DNA from: Acidovorax sp. GW101-3H11
GTDB taxonomy: Bacteria > Pseudomonadota > Gammaproteobacteria > Burkholderiales > Burkholderiaceae_C
Length of the DNA: 64,000 nt
Direction: 5' to 3'
Assembly: GCF_001633105.1 (NCBI RefSeq)
Contig: NZ_LUKZ01000009.1
Location: 525,716-589,715 of the forward strand
Shown here: piece by piece, positions 9,693-18,116 of the stretch
Layout of the letters: every line of letters starts with the position of its first letter
Position numbering within the stretch: the first letter of the stretch is position 1
The notes under the pieces: model-generated
Told to the model about the DNA's origin: nothing
Database searches by the model: none
The model's input: only the letters and a program-made list of their open reading frames with translations
Translations under genes and position numbers: made by a program

Positions 9693-9864
9693 CTTGTCTC
9701 CTGTTATGGTTCTTTCCAGCGGCGGATGCTATGTCCCCGCTCTTACGTCGGATTGACACAGGGGCTCTGGCGCGACTGCCGTGCATCCGGTCCGGCGCCT
9801 GGCGGCCCGGCCGCACCTGGCGCGCAGGCCTTTGCACAGTGGCCATCGCCCATAATGTCGCACC

Positions 9865-11070
9865 ATGAACCCCCTGCTCTCCCACCTCCAGCCCTACCCG
9901 TTCGAGCGGCTGCGGCAACTCTTTGCGGGGGTCACGCCCCCGGCGGCCTACAGCCCCATCAGCCTGGGTATGGGTGAGCCGCGCCATCCTACACCGCAAT
10001 TCATCAAGGATGCACTTAGTAACAACCTGGAAGGATTGGCCAGCTACCCCGCCACGGCAGGCGAACCCCGGCTGCGCGAGGCCTTCACACGCTGGCTGAA
10101 CCAGCGCTATGCGCTGACCCTGGACCCGGGCACCCAGGTCCTGCCCGTGAACGGTTCGCGCGAGGCGCTGTTTGCCTTTGCCCAGACCATCATTGACCCC
10201 TCCAAGGGCCAGCCGCTGGTGGTCTGTCCCAACCCGTTCTACCAAATCTATGAAGGCGCCGCGCTGCTGGCGGGCGCCCAGCCCTACTACGCCCCCAGCG
10301 ACCCGGCACGCAACTTTGCGGTGAACTGGGACACGGTGCCCGAATCGGTGTGGGAACGCACACAACTGCTGTTTGTGTGCTCGCCCGGCAACCCCACCGG
10401 TGCCGTGATGCCCCTGTGCGAGTGGCAAAAACTCTTCGCGCTGAGCGACCGCTACGGCTTCGTGATCGCTTCGGACGAGTGCTACAGTGAGATCTACTTC
10501 CGCGACGAACCTCCCCTCGGCGGCCTGCAGGCCGCAGAAAAGCTGGGGCGGCGCGACTTCAAGAACCTGATTTCCTTCACCAGCCTGTCCAAGCGCAGCA
10601 ACGTGCCCGGCCTGCGCAGCGGTTTTGTGGCGGGCGATGCGGCGCTGATCAAGTCCTTTCTGCTCTACCGCACCTACCACGGCAGCGCCATGAGTCCCAT
10701 CGTGCAGGCCGCCAGCATTGCCGCCTGGGGCGACGAGCAGCATGTGGTGGAAAACCGCACGCGCTACCGCAAGAAGTTTGCCCAGGTCACCCCGCTGCTG
10801 GCAGGCGTGATGGAGGTGGCCCTGCCCGATGCCGGTTTCTACCTGTGGGCCAAGGTGCCCGATGCCCTGGGGATGACCGACGCCGAGTTCGCGCGGGCCC
10901 TCCTGGCTCAATACAATGTCACGGTGCTGCCCGGCAGCTACCTGGCCCGCGAGGCCCAGGGCAGCAACCCCGGCGCCCAGCGCGTGCGCATGGCCCTGGT
11001 GGCCGAAACCGAAGAGTGCGTGGAGGCCGCGCTGCGCATCGTGCAGTTCATCCAGTCCCGCACTGCCTGA
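9865..11070 (+). CDS. dapC: Succinyldiaminopimelate transaminase DapC (PLP-dependent)
   Basis: Class I/II aminotransferase of 401 residues converting N-succinyl-2-amino-6-oxopimelate to N-succinyl-LL-2,6-diaminopimelate in the succinylase branch of lysine/peptidoglycan precursor synthesis. The PLP lysine is in SFTSLSKRSNVPGLRSGF (about 234-251), preceded by the cofactor-ring Asp/Tyr motif ASDECYSEIY; VNGSREALF and CSPGNPTGAV are the standard phosphate- and substrate-binding segments. A C-terminal arginine (RVRMALV) binds the carboxylate. The next gene is dapD, 45 bp downstream, which fixes the pathway role against the closely related ArgD/DapL-type enzymes. Start ATG at 9865 fits the family N-terminus (MNPLLSHLQPYPFERL). 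Confidence 0.93.
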   Translation: MNPLLSHLQPYPFERLRQLFAGVTPPAAYSPISLGMGEPRHPTPQFIKDALSNNLEGLASYPATAGEPRLREAFTRWLNQRYALTLDPGTQVLPVNGSREALFAFAQTIIDPSKGQPLVVCPNPFYQIYEGAALLAGAQPYYAPSDPARNFAVNWDTVPESVWERTQLLFVCSPGNPTGAVMPLCEWQKLFALSDRYGFVIASDECYSEIYFRDEPPLGGLQAAEKLGRRDFKNLISFTSLSKRSNVPGLRSGFVAGDAALIKSFLLYRTYHGSAMSPIVQAASIAAWGDEQHVVENRTRYRKKFAQVTPLLAGVMEVALPDAGFYLWAKVPDALGMTDAEFARALLAQYNVTVLPGSYLAREAQGSNPGAQRVRMALVAETEECVEAALRIVQFIQSRTA

Positions 11071-11115
11071 TTTCTGAATCCCGATCCACAGATTGACCGA
11101 CTGACAGACAACAAC

Positions 11116-11949
11116 ATGACCCAACAACTGCAAACCATCATCGACAACGCCTGGGACAACCGCGCCAGCCTCTCGCCCGCCGCCGCCCCCAAGGAAATCC
11201 AGGACGCCGTCGAGCATGTGATCGCCGAACTGAACAACGGCACGTTGCGCGTGGCCACCCGTGAAGGCGTGGGCCAGTGGACCGTACACCAGTGGATCAA
11301 GAAGGCCGTGCTGCTGTCCTTCCGCCTGAAGGACAACGAAGTCGTCAAGGCTGGCGACCTGGGCTTTTATGACAAGGTGCAGACCAAGTTCGCGCACCTG
11401 TCCGAAGAAGAAATGAAGGCCACCGGTGTGCGCGTGGTGCCCCCCGCCGTGGCCCGCCGTGGCAGCTTCATCGCCAAGGGCGCGATCCTGATGCCGTCTT
11501 ACGTGAACATCGGCGCCTATGTGGGCGAAGGCACCATGGTCGATACTTGGGCCACCGTGGGCTCGTGCGCGCAGATCGGCTCCAACGTGCACCTTTCGGG
11601 TGGCGTGGGCATCGGCGGCGTGCTGGAACCCCTGCAGGCCGGCCCCACCATCATTGAAGACAACTGCTTCATCGGCGCCCGCTCCGAGGTGGTTGAAGGC
11701 GTGGTCGTCGAAGAGAACTCCGTGCTGGGCATGGGCGTGTACCTGGGCCAGAGCACTCCCATCTTCAACCGCGCCACCGGCGAAATCAGCTACGGCCGCG
11801 TGCCCTCGGGCTCGGTGGTGGTGAGCGGCAATCTGCCCAAGACGGCGGCCAACGGCGCGCCTTACAGCATGTACGCCGCCATCATCGTCAAGCAGGTCGA
11901 TGCGCAGACGCGCTCCAAGACCAGCATCAACGACCTGCTGCGCGACTGA
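11116..11949 (+). CDS. dapD: 2,3,4,5-tetrahydropyridine-2,6-dicarboxylate N-succinyltransferase DapD
   Basis: Succinyl-CoA-dependent transferase (277 residues) that opens tetrahydrodipicolinate in lysine/DAP synthesis. The N-terminal helical domain (about 1-100) is followed by a left-handed parallel beta-helix built of hexapeptide repeats ([39 protein letters not shown] and on) and the C-terminal CoA-site region ending in [26 protein letters not shown] is the DapD signature. Length and ends match the family. It lies between dapC and pilU and is probably transcribed with dapC. A weak hairpin follows the gene. Confidence 0.96.
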   Translation: MTQQLQTIIDNAWDNRASLSPAAAPKEIQDAVEHVIAELNNGTLRVATREGVGQWTVHQWIKKAVLLSFRLKDNEVVKAGDLGFYDKVQTKFAHLSEEEMKATGVRVVPPAVARRGSFIAKGAILMPSYVNIGAYVGEGTMVDTWATVGSCAQIGSNVHLSGGVGIGGVLEPLQAGPTIIEDNCFIGARSEVVEGVVVEENSVLGMGVYLGQSTPIFNRATGEISYGRVPSGSVVVSGNLPKTAANGAPYSMYAAIIVKQVDAQTRSKTSINDLLRD

Positions 11950-11964
11950 TTCCGCTGCACAAGG

Positions 11965-11985
11965 GCGGCCTGTTTGGCCGCTTTG
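11965..11985 (+). terminator. Weak hairpin after dapD
   Basis: Six-bp stem GCGGCC-TGTTT-GGCCGC followed by only three T residues, in the 68 bp gap before pilU. It may attenuate rather than end transcription; without a longer T run this is a weak call. Confidence 0.35.
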
Positions 11986-12017
11986 CCGACAGAGACTGAC
12001 AACAAGAGGGACACACC

Positions 12018-13181
12018 ATGAGCACAATGGAACGGATTCTTCGCCTGATGGCTGAGAAAAAGGCCTCCGACGTCTATCTGTCGGCCAACGCACCGGCGCT
12101 GATCAAGATCAACGGCGAGTGCGTGCCCATCAACAACCAGATCCTGCCGCCCGATGCGCCGCGCAACCTGCTCTCCGAAGTGGTCCCCCCGGACCGCATC
12201 GAAGAGCTGGAAGAAACCGGCGAACTCAACATGGGGGTGCCGCTCAGCGGCGTGGGGCGCTTCCGTATCAGCGCCATGCGCCAGCGGGGCAGCTATGCGG
12301 TGGTGATCCGCTTCATCTCGCAGCAGATCCCCGAGTTCGACACCCTGGGCCTGCCGCCCGTGATGCGCGAACTCATCATGGAGAAACGCGGCCTGATCCT
12401 CATGGTGGGCGCCACGGGCTCGGGCAAGAGCACCTCGCTCGCGTCCATGATCGACACCCGCAATGAGGCCATGACCGGCCACATCCTCACCATCGAGGAC
12501 CCGGTCGAATACCAGTTCAAGAACAAGAAATCCATCGTCAACCAGCGCGAGATCGGCAGCGACACGCAATCGCTGCAAACCGCCCTGAAAAACGCGCTGC
12601 GCCAGGCGCCCGACGTGATCCTGATCGGCGAAATCCGCGACCGCGAAACCATGTCGGCCGCCATTGCCTATGCCCAGTCGGGACACCTGTGCCTGGCCAC
12701 GCTGCACGGCAACAACAGCTACCACGCGCTCAACCGTATCCTGAGCTTCTACCCCGTCGAAGTGCGCCCCACCATGCTGGGCGACCTGGCCTCCGCCATG
12801 AAGGCCATCATTTCGCAGCGCCTGGTGCGCACCGTGGACGGAAGCCGTGCACCCGCCGTGGAGGTCATGCTCAACACCAAGCTGGTGTCGGACCTGATCG
12901 AAAAAGGCGACTTCTCGGGCGTGAAGGAAGCCATGGAAAAATCCATGGCCGAGGGCTCGCAGACCTTCGAGGAAGCCCTGGCCCACCTCATCATGGACGC
13001 CAAGATCGACCGCAAGGAAGGCATGTCCTACGCCGACTCCCCCACCAACCTCATGTGGCGCCTGCAGAACGACTTTTCCCTGGCCGCCAACGCTGCCAAG
13101 GCCCAGAAGGAAGCGCGCGATGCACCCGACGACGCCCCTTCGTTCACCGAAATCGTGCTGGACGTCAAACCAGCGGCATGA
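12018..13181 (+). CDS. pilU: Type IV pilus retraction ATPase PilU (PilT/PilU family)
   Basis: Hexameric secretion-type ATPase of 387 residues, cytoplasmic, helping pilus retraction. Walker A is GATGSGKSTS (about 134-143); the Asp box HILTIEDPVEYQF, Walker B region APDVILIGEIRD and His box GHLCLATLHGNN are all intact. The sequence favours PilU over PilT: KRGLILMVGATGSGKST with SIDTRNEAMTGH-like spacing, KKSIVNQREIGSDTQS, and the extended C-terminus. A good ribosome site (AGAGGGA) precedes the ATG. Its usual partner pilT is not adjacent; here pilU lies between dapD and dapE, which is unusual for function but appears to be a stable order in this family (from memory, not checked). Confidence 0.88.
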   Translation: MSTMERILRLMAEKKASDVYLSANAPALIKINGECVPINNQILPPDAPRNLLSEVVPPDRIEELEETGELNMGVPLSGVGRFRISAMRQRGSYAVVIRFISQQIPEFDTLGLPPVMRELIMEKRGLILMVGATGSGKSTSLASMIDTRNEAMTGHILTIEDPVEYQFKNKKSIVNQREIGSDTQSLQTALKNALRQAPDVILIGEIRDRETMSAAIAYAQSGHLCLATLHGNNSYHALNRILSFYPVEVRPTMLGDLASAMKAIISQRLVRTVDGSRAPAVEVMLNTKLVSDLIEKGDFSGVKEAMEKSMAEGSQTFEEALAHLIMDAKIDRKEGMSYADSPTNLMWRLQNDFSLAANAAKAQKEARDAPDDAPSFTEIVLDVKPAA

Positions 13182-13183
13182 AA

Positions 13184-13304
13184 TGTCTCCCCCCTGAGTC
13201 GCCTACGGCGCCTTCCCCCCTGGGGGACGACGCCCTCGCTGCGGGGCGGCCCTTGCTAGGCGTCTCTCGCCTAGGCCGCGCTGATGCTTACGCATCGCTC
13301 TCTA
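13184..13304. repeat. Hairpin-rich intergenic repeat unit between pilU and dapE
   Basis: This gap is a chain of short inverted repeats: the CCCCCC/GGGGG pair around 13214-13226, CGCCTA pairing with TAGGCG around 13257-13275, and GATGC-TTAC-GCATC near 13283-13296. I recall very similar 'cccctgagtcgc' stretches between genes of other Comamonadaceae, but this window has one copy only, so repeat status rests on structure and memory. It leaves no room for another gene. Confidence 0.5.
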
Positions 13305-13344
13305 ATCACCGCTGACTGCACGGCCCCATCCCACCGAATCCCCA

Positions 13345-14538
13345 ATGTCCCGCACCCTGCACCTGGCCGAACAGCTCATCGCCCTGCCCTCCATCACCCC
13401 CGACGACGCGGGCTGCCTCAACCTGCTGGCCGCACGGCTGGCCCCGCTCGGGTTTGAGTGCGAGCGCCTGGACAGCGGTCCGGCCGACTTCCGGGTCAGC
13501 AATTTGTGGGCAAAAAGGCCTCTACCGCGCGACCAGCTTGCCCAAGCAGCTATCAAAACAGTAGTATTTGCAGGCCACACCGATGTGGTGCCCACCGGCC
13601 CGCTGGCACAGTGGAGCAGCGACCCGTTCGTGCCCACGCACAAGGACGGCAAGCTCTACGGCCGTGGCGCCAGCGACATGAAGACCTCGATCGCCGCCTT
13701 TGTGGTGGCGGTGGAGGAGTTCCTGGCCGCCACGCCAGAACCCTTGGTTCAACTCGCCTTTTTGCTCACCAGCGATGAAGAAGGCCCCTCGGTGGACGGC
13801 ACCAAGGTGGTGGTCGAGCAGCTCAAGGCACGCGGCGAGCCGCTGGATTACTGCATCGTGGGCGAGCCCACCTCGGTCGAGAAGACCGGCGACATGATCA
13901 AGAACGGGCGGCGCGGCACCTTGAGCGGCAAGCTCAGCGTGCGTGGCATCCAGGGCCACATCGCCTACCCGCAGCTCGCGCGCAACCCCATCCACCAGGC
14001 CCTGCCCGCCCTGGCCGAGCTGGCTGCCACCGTGTGGGACCACGGCAATGCGTTTTTCCCGCCCACCAGCTGGCAGATCAGCAACATGCACGGCGGCACC
14101 GGCGCCACCAATGTGATCCCGGGCGAGGTCGTGATCGACTTCAACTTCCGCTTCTCCACCGAATCCACGGCCGAAGGCCTGCAGCAGCGCGTGCACGCCA
14201 TGCTGGACCGCCACGGACTGGAATACGACCTGCGCTGGACGCTGGGCGGCCAGCCCTTCCTGACCACCCCGGGCGAGCTGGTCACCGCCGTGCAGCAGGC
14301 CATCACCGCCGAGACGAGCATCACCACCGAACTCTCCACCACCGGCGGTACCAGCGACGGCCGCTTCATTGCCCAGATCTGCCCGCAGGTCATCGAACTC
14401 GGCCCACCCAACGCCAGCATCCACAAGATCGACGAGCATGTGGTGGTGGCCGACATCGAGCCACTCAAGAACATCTACCGCCGCACACTGGAAAACCTGC
14501 ACGCGCAGGCCCTGGCAGCGACAGCGGTGCCCGCATGA
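13345..14538 (+). CDS. dapE: Succinyl-diaminopimelate desuccinylase DapE, with in-frame repeat-derived insert
   Basis: Di-zinc M20-family hydrolase (397 residues) that removes succinate from N-succinyl-LL-DAP. Metal and catalytic motifs are visible: GHTDVVPTG (His78, Asp80), the DEE near 140 ([11 protein letters not shown]), the metal-binding VGEPTS, and a C-terminal His in [20 protein letters not shown] is typical of DapE. Residues about 56-75 (bases 13511-13570), just before the first metal motif, read as an extra segment, [17 protein letters not shown], whose DNA matches a short repeat found elsewhere in the window. Because it falls in a surface-loop position and the frame is kept, the enzyme is probably active. 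Its stop overlaps the prmB start (ATGA). Confidence 0.93.
   Translation: MSRTLHLAEQLIALPSITPDDAGCLNLLAARLAPLGFECERLDSGPADFRVSNLWAKRPLPRDQLAQAAIKTVVFAGHTDVVPTGPLAQWSSDPFVPTHKDGKLYGRGASDMKTSIAAFVVAVEEFLAATPEPLVQLAFLLTSDEEGPSVDGTKVVVEQLKARGEPLDYCIVGEPTSVEKTGDMIKNGRRGTLSGKLSVRGIQGHIAYPQLARNPIHQALPALAELAATVWDHGNAFFPPTSWQISNMHGGTGATNVIPGEVVIDFNFRFSTESTAEGLQQRVHAMLDRHGLEYDLRWTLGGQPFLTTPGELVTAVQQAITAETSITTELSTTGGTSDGRFIAQICPQVIELGPPNASIHKIDEHVVVADIEPLKNIYRRTLENLHAQALAATAVPA
13511..13570 (+). repeat. AGCTATCAAAA-type short element, copy A (inside dapE)
   Basis: Sixty bases containing AAAAAGGCCTCT near the left end and CAGCTATCAAAACAGTAGTA at the right. The same layout, 'A/T run, GGCCT..., C/G-rich middle, AGCTATCAAAA(CAGTAG)', occurs in the intergenic copies at 42009-42066 and 53164-53221. 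Here it is translated in frame within DapE. Confidence 0.65.
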
Positions 14539-15473
14539 GCACGCCCAAAACACCACACCCCGCCGTCACGGGCGACACCGTGGGCGCTCTGGTCGAATCT
14601 GGCGCCCAGTGCCTGCGCTCGGCCGGCGTGTCCTTCGGCCACGGCACCAGCAATGCCCATGACGAAGCCGCCTGGCTGGTGCTGTGGCGCCTGGGCCTGC
14701 CGCTGGACAGCGACCTCTCGGACGCCCCGGATTCGATCAAAAATCAGCCCGTACCGCCCGACCAGCTTGCCTTGATTGCTACACTTTTTGAAGAACGCAT
14801 CACCACCCGCAAACCTGCCGCCTACCTCACACACGAGGCCTGGCTGCAAGGTGTGCCCTTCTACGTGGACGAACGCGCCATCGTGCCGCGCAGCTTCATC
14901 GCCGAACTGCTGGCCGACGGCAGCGTGGACGGCTTCCTGAGCGAAAACACCCGCCAGGTGCTGGACCTGTGCACCGGCAACGGCAGCCTGGCCGTGCTGG
15001 CCGCCATGGCCTGGCCCGAAGTACAAGTGACCGGCGCCGACATCTCGCCCGACGCCCTCGCCGTGGCCCGCATCAACGCGGACAAACACGGCCTGCAGGA
15101 CCGCATCCAGCTGCAGCTCTCCGACGGCCTGGCCGCCCTGCCCGGCCCCTGGGATTTGATCCTTTGCAACCCGCCCTATGTCAACGCCGCCAGCATGGCC
15201 GCGCTGCCCAGCGAGTACCGCGCCGAGCCCGAACTGGCCCTGGCCGGTGGCACCGACGGCATGGACTTCGTGCGCCAGCTGTTTGCCGCCGCACCCGCCT
15301 GCATGACGGAAGACGCCGTGATCATCCTGGAGATCGGCAACGAGCGCGCGTACTTCGAAGCGGCGTTCCCCCAACTGCCCGTTTTCTGGCTTGATACCAG
15401 TGCGGGAGAAGACCAGGTTTTGCTGGTCACCCGGCAGGCTTTGGCCGCCCAAGCCCGCCTCACGGCACAATAG
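14535..15473 (+). CDS. prmB: 50S ribosomal protein L3 N5-glutamine methyltransferase PrmB
   Basis: SAM-dependent methyltransferase (312 residues) expected to modify a glutamine of ribosomal protein uL3. After a helical N-terminal domain with the substrate-recognition segment ([18 protein letters not shown]), the Rossmann fold carries [15 protein letters not shown] (SAM loop), [13 protein letters not shown] and the catalytic [21 protein letters not shown] distinguishes PrmB from PrmC/HemK. The start overlaps the dapE stop (ATGA). Bases 14735-14793 (about residues 67-86) share a 20-base stretch with one mismatch with the repeat inside dapE, so part of the inter-domain region may derive from the same element. 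A rho-independent terminator follows. Confidence 0.92.
   Translation: MSTPKTPHPAVTGDTVGALVESGAQCLRSAGVSFGHGTSNAHDEAAWLVLWRLGLPLDSDLSDAPDSIKNQPVPPDQLALIATLFEERITTRKPAAYLTHEAWLQGVPFYVDERAIVPRSFIAELLADGSVDGFLSENTRQVLDLCTGNGSLAVLAAMAWPEVQVTGADISPDALAVARINADKHGLQDRIQLQLSDGLAALPGPWDLILCNPPYVNAASMAALPSEYRAEPELALAGGTDGMDFVRQLFAAAPACMTEDAVIILEIGNERAYFEAAFPQLPVFWLDTSAGEDQVLLVTRQALAAQARLTAQ
14735..14793 (+). repeat. AGCTATCAAAA-family short element, copy B (inside prmB, diverged)
   Basis: The centre reads TACCGCCCGACCAGCTTGCC; the dapE copy reads TACCGCGCGACCAGCTTGCC at the equivalent place (19 of 20 identical). The flanks carry ATCAAAAATCAG on the left and TTGCTACACTTTTTGAAG on the right, similar in kind to element ends. 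More diverged than the other copies, so less certain. Confidence 0.45.
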
Positions 15474-15546
15474 AGGGTTGCGCGCCGCCGCCCTGTGCAT
15501 CGGTTCCACCGATTTGCACTCGCGCTGGCCCCCTGATTTTTCATGC

Positions 15547-15575
15547 CACCCGCCTTGTGCGGGTGCGTCTTTTTC
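15547..15575 (+). terminator. Rho-independent terminator after prmB
   Basis: Perfect 7-bp stem CACCCGC-CTTGT-GCGGGTG followed by CGTCTTTTTC. It ends the dapC/dapE-prmB side before the ABC-F gene starts at 15586, so the ABC-F gene probably has its own promoter or depends on read-through. Confidence 0.75.
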
Positions 15576-15585
15576 TGAGTTCCGG

Positions 15586-17622
15586 ATGATCACCCTCAAG
15601 AACGTTACCCTGCGACGCGGCACCAAGGTCGTGCTCGACAGCGTGTCCACCACCATCAATCCCGGCGAAAATGTCGGTCTGGTGGGCCGCAATGGCGCGG
15701 GCAAGTCCAGCCTGTTTGCCTTGCTCAACGGCAAGCTGCACGAGGATGGGGGTGACTTCTACATCCCCACCAGCTGGCGCATGGCCGAGGTCGCGCAGAA
15801 CATGCCTGAGACCGATCAATCGGCCACCGACTTCGTGCTCGAAGGCGACACCCGCCTGGCCGAAGTCCAGAAACAGCTGGCCGAGGCCGAAGCCAGTGAC
15901 GATGGCATGGCCATCGCCCACGCCTATTCGGACCTGCACGATGCCGGTGCGCACGATGCCGTGGCGCGCGCGCAGGCGCTGATCCTGGGCCTGGGCTTTC
16001 GCGTGAGTGAGCTGGACCAGCCGGTCAACAGCTTCTCGGGCGGCTGGCGCATGCGCCTGCAATTGGCGCGCGCGCTGATGTGCCCCAGCGATTTGCTGCT
16101 GCTGGACGAGCCCACCAACCACTTGGATTTGGACGCACTCGTCTGGCTCGAAGCCTGGCTCAAGCGCTACGCGGGCACCATGATCGTGATCAGCCACGAC
16201 CGCGAGTTCCTGGACGCTATTACCAACGTCACCCTGCAGATCCAGCAAGGCGAGCTGAACCGCTACGGCGGCAACTACAGCAAGTTCGAAGAACTGCGCG
16301 CCCAGCAGCTGGAGCTGCAACAGGCCAGCTTTGCCAAGCAGCAGGAGAAGATGGCCCACCTGCAGAAGTTCATCGACCGCTTCAAGGCCAAGGCCAGCAA
16401 GGCCAAGCAGGCGCAAAGCCGCGTCAAGCAGCTTGAACGCATGGAGAAGATTGGACCCGTGCTGGCCGAAGCCGACTTCACGTTCGAGTTCAAGGAACCG
16501 GCCAACCTGCCCAACCCGATGCTGGCCATCAGCGATGCGTCGTTTGGCTATGTGGACGACGAAGGCGTGCCCACCACCATCCTCACGGGCGTCAACCGCT
16601 CGGTGCTGGCGGGGCAGCGTATCGGCATCCTAGGCGCCAACGGCCAGGGCAAGTCCACGCTGGTCAAGACCATTGCGCGCACCATGAAGGCCCTGGGCGG
16701 CAGCATCACCGAGGGCAAGGGCCTGAACATCGGCTACTTTGCCCAGCAGGAACTGGACGTGCTGCGCCCCAGCGAGAATCCGCTGGAGCACATGATCCGC
16801 CTGGCCAAGGAGCTGGGGGCAGAAGCCAAGCAACCGAGCCGCGAGCAGGACCTGCGCAGCTACCTGGGCAGCTTCAACTTCACGGGCGACATGGTCAAAC
16901 AGGCCGTGGGCACCATGAGCGGCGGCGAAAAAGCCCGCCTGGTGCTGGCCATGATCGTCTGGCAACGCCCCAACCTGCTGCTGCTGGACGAACCCACCAA
17001 CCACCTGGACCTGGCTACCCGCGAGGCCCTGGCCATGGCGCTCAACGACTTTGACGGCACCGTCATGCTGGTCAGCCACGACCGTGCGCTGCTGCGCTCG
17101 GTCTGTGAGGACTTCTGGATGGTGGGCCGGGGTGTGGTGGGGCCATTTGACGGCGATCTGGACGACTACCAGCGTTACCTGCTCGAAGAGTCCAAGCGCC
17201 TGCGCGAAGAAGCACGGCTGGCCGAACAGGCACAGGTGGCGGGGGCGAACACCACAGCCGCCGCGCCCTCGCCCGCTGTTGCTCCATCGGCCCCTGTCGC
17301 CGCTCCAGTCTCAACGCCCTCAGCCCCCGTAACCCGGGACGGCCGCGAACAGCGCAAGATCGACGCCCAGACACGCCAGCAGCTGGCCGAGAAAACCCGC
17401 CCGCTCAAAAAGGAGCTGGAGCAGATCGACAAGCGCCTTGCGGCACTGTCTGCCGAACGGGCCAGTCTGGAGCAGAAACTGACCGAACCCCTGCCCCCCG
17501 CCGAGATTGCCGAGTGCGGCCGACGCCTGAAAGTGGGGAACGACGAAACGGCTCAGCTGGAAGAACGCTGGCTTGAAATCTCTTCTGCACTGGAAGAAAT
17601 TTCGGCGGCCACCGCCACCTGA
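15586..17622 (+). CDS. ABC-F family ATPase (YheS/Uup-like), ribosome-associated type
   Basis: Soluble protein of 678 residues with two ABC domains and no membrane helices, as in ABC-F translation factors. First domain: GRNGAGKSS, signature SGGWRMRLQLARAL, Walker B LLLDEPTNHLDLDAL. The interdomain linker (about 245-320) is Lys/Gln-rich and helical. Second domain: GANGQGKSTL, SGGEKARLVLAM, LLLDEPTNHLDLATR. The C-terminal part has an Ala/Pro-rich linker (about 550-580) and a charged coiled coil (about 590-670), as in YheS. The start ATG at 15586 (MITLKNVTLRRG) places the first strand correctly; open frame upstream runs through the terminator and is not used. Exact subfamily is a judgement between YheS and Uup. 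Confidence 0.9.
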   Translation: MITLKNVTLRRGTKVVLDSVSTTINPGENVGLVGRNGAGKSSLFALLNGKLHEDGGDFYIPTSWRMAEVAQNMPETDQSATDFVLEGDTRLAEVQKQLAEAEASDDGMAIAHAYSDLHDAGAHDAVARAQALILGLGFRVSELDQPVNSFSGGWRMRLQLARALMCPSDLLLLDEPTNHLDLDALVWLEAWLKRYAGTMIVISHDREFLDAITNVTLQIQQGELNRYGGNYSKFEELRAQQLELQQASFAKQQEKMAHLQKFIDRFKAKASKAKQAQSRVKQLERMEKIGPVLAEADFTFEFKEPANLPNPMLAISDASFGYVDDEGVPTTILTGVNRSVLAGQRIGILGANGQGKSTLVKTIARTMKALGGSITEGKGLNIGYFAQQELDVLRPSENPLEHMIRLAKELGAEAKQPSREQDLRSYLGSFNFTGDMVKQAVGTMSGGEKARLVLAMIVWQRPNLLLLDEPTNHLDLATREALAMALNDFDGTVMLVSHDRALLRSVCEDFWMVGRGVVGPFDGDLDDYQRYLLEESKRLREEARLAEQAQVAGANTTAAAPSPAVAPSAPVAAPVSTPSAPVTRDGREQRKIDAQTRQQLAEKTRPLKKELEQIDKRLAALSAERASLEQKLTEPLPPAEIAECGRRLKVGNDETAQLEERWLEISSALEEISAATAT

Positions 17623-17814
17623 GGATGTAAATTCCTGTAAAGAATCAAGCGTCTTTTTGGCACCTACCGCCTTACAGCAAAGAGATTGTTGCTGCTTAAT
17701 TTATAGCAATTTGATTGTAAACATTCGGGCACTTGCGGTTGCATTTTTTTGCGAAACGCTGTCAACGGACTGTGAATGGGCCGCGTTGTTGGTACATCAC
17801 AGGAGTTTTCCAGC

Positions 17815-17889
17815 ATGAACACCACCGCAATCTTGTCCGCTTGGCCCGAAGACGAACGCGATCGCAAGCGCGCCCCGGCCCGCTTCTGA
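17815..17889 (+). CDS. Possible 24-residue peptide with strong ribosome site
   Basis: In the 494-bp gap between the ABC-F gene and phbB, an AGGAG at 17801-17805 is followed 9 bp later by an ATG opening a 24-codon frame (MNTTAILSAWPEDERDRKRA...). Nothing known is recognised. Upstream (17640-17800) is AT-rich and could hold a promoter; downstream to 18050 I see only an unrelated overlapping open frame (17733-18029, 98 codons) in another frame, then the terminator shared with phbB. It may be a small protein, a leader peptide, or part of a non-coding RNA ending at that terminator. Confidence 0.3.
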   Translation: MNTTAILSAWPEDERDRKRAPARF

Positions 17890-18059
17890 ACGAAGGCGCG
17901 GCAGCCCGTTCTTCTATTCGCAGCCCACGCAATGACCGCCACGTTATCAATGCAAAAACTATGCCACAGCATGATGAACGCATTGACTTCGCGGCCCGTT
18001 GTTTGAGTCCACCGAAGAAAGGTCCGTAGGCAGCCCCTTCTTCCTCTGCTCCTCCCAAT

Positions 18060-18087
18060 AAAAAACCCCGCATTGCGGGGTTTTTTA
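18060..18087. terminator. Bidirectional rho-independent terminator downstream of phbB
   Basis: Perfect stem AAAAAACCCCGC-ATT-GCGGGGTTTTTT with A/T runs on both sides, so it can work on either strand. On the minus strand it ends phbB; on the plus strand it would end any transcript from the small-ORF region at 17815. Confidence 0.9.
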
Positions 18088-18116
18088 TTTTCCCAAGGGG
18101 CCCACGGCCCCAGAGA

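Noticed and set aside
8986-12093. 1035-codon open frame on the minus strand opposite dapC and dapD
   Set aside because: dapC and dapD are certain on the plus strand; the opposite frame has only antisense-type composition and joins two unrelated regions with the MCP gene.
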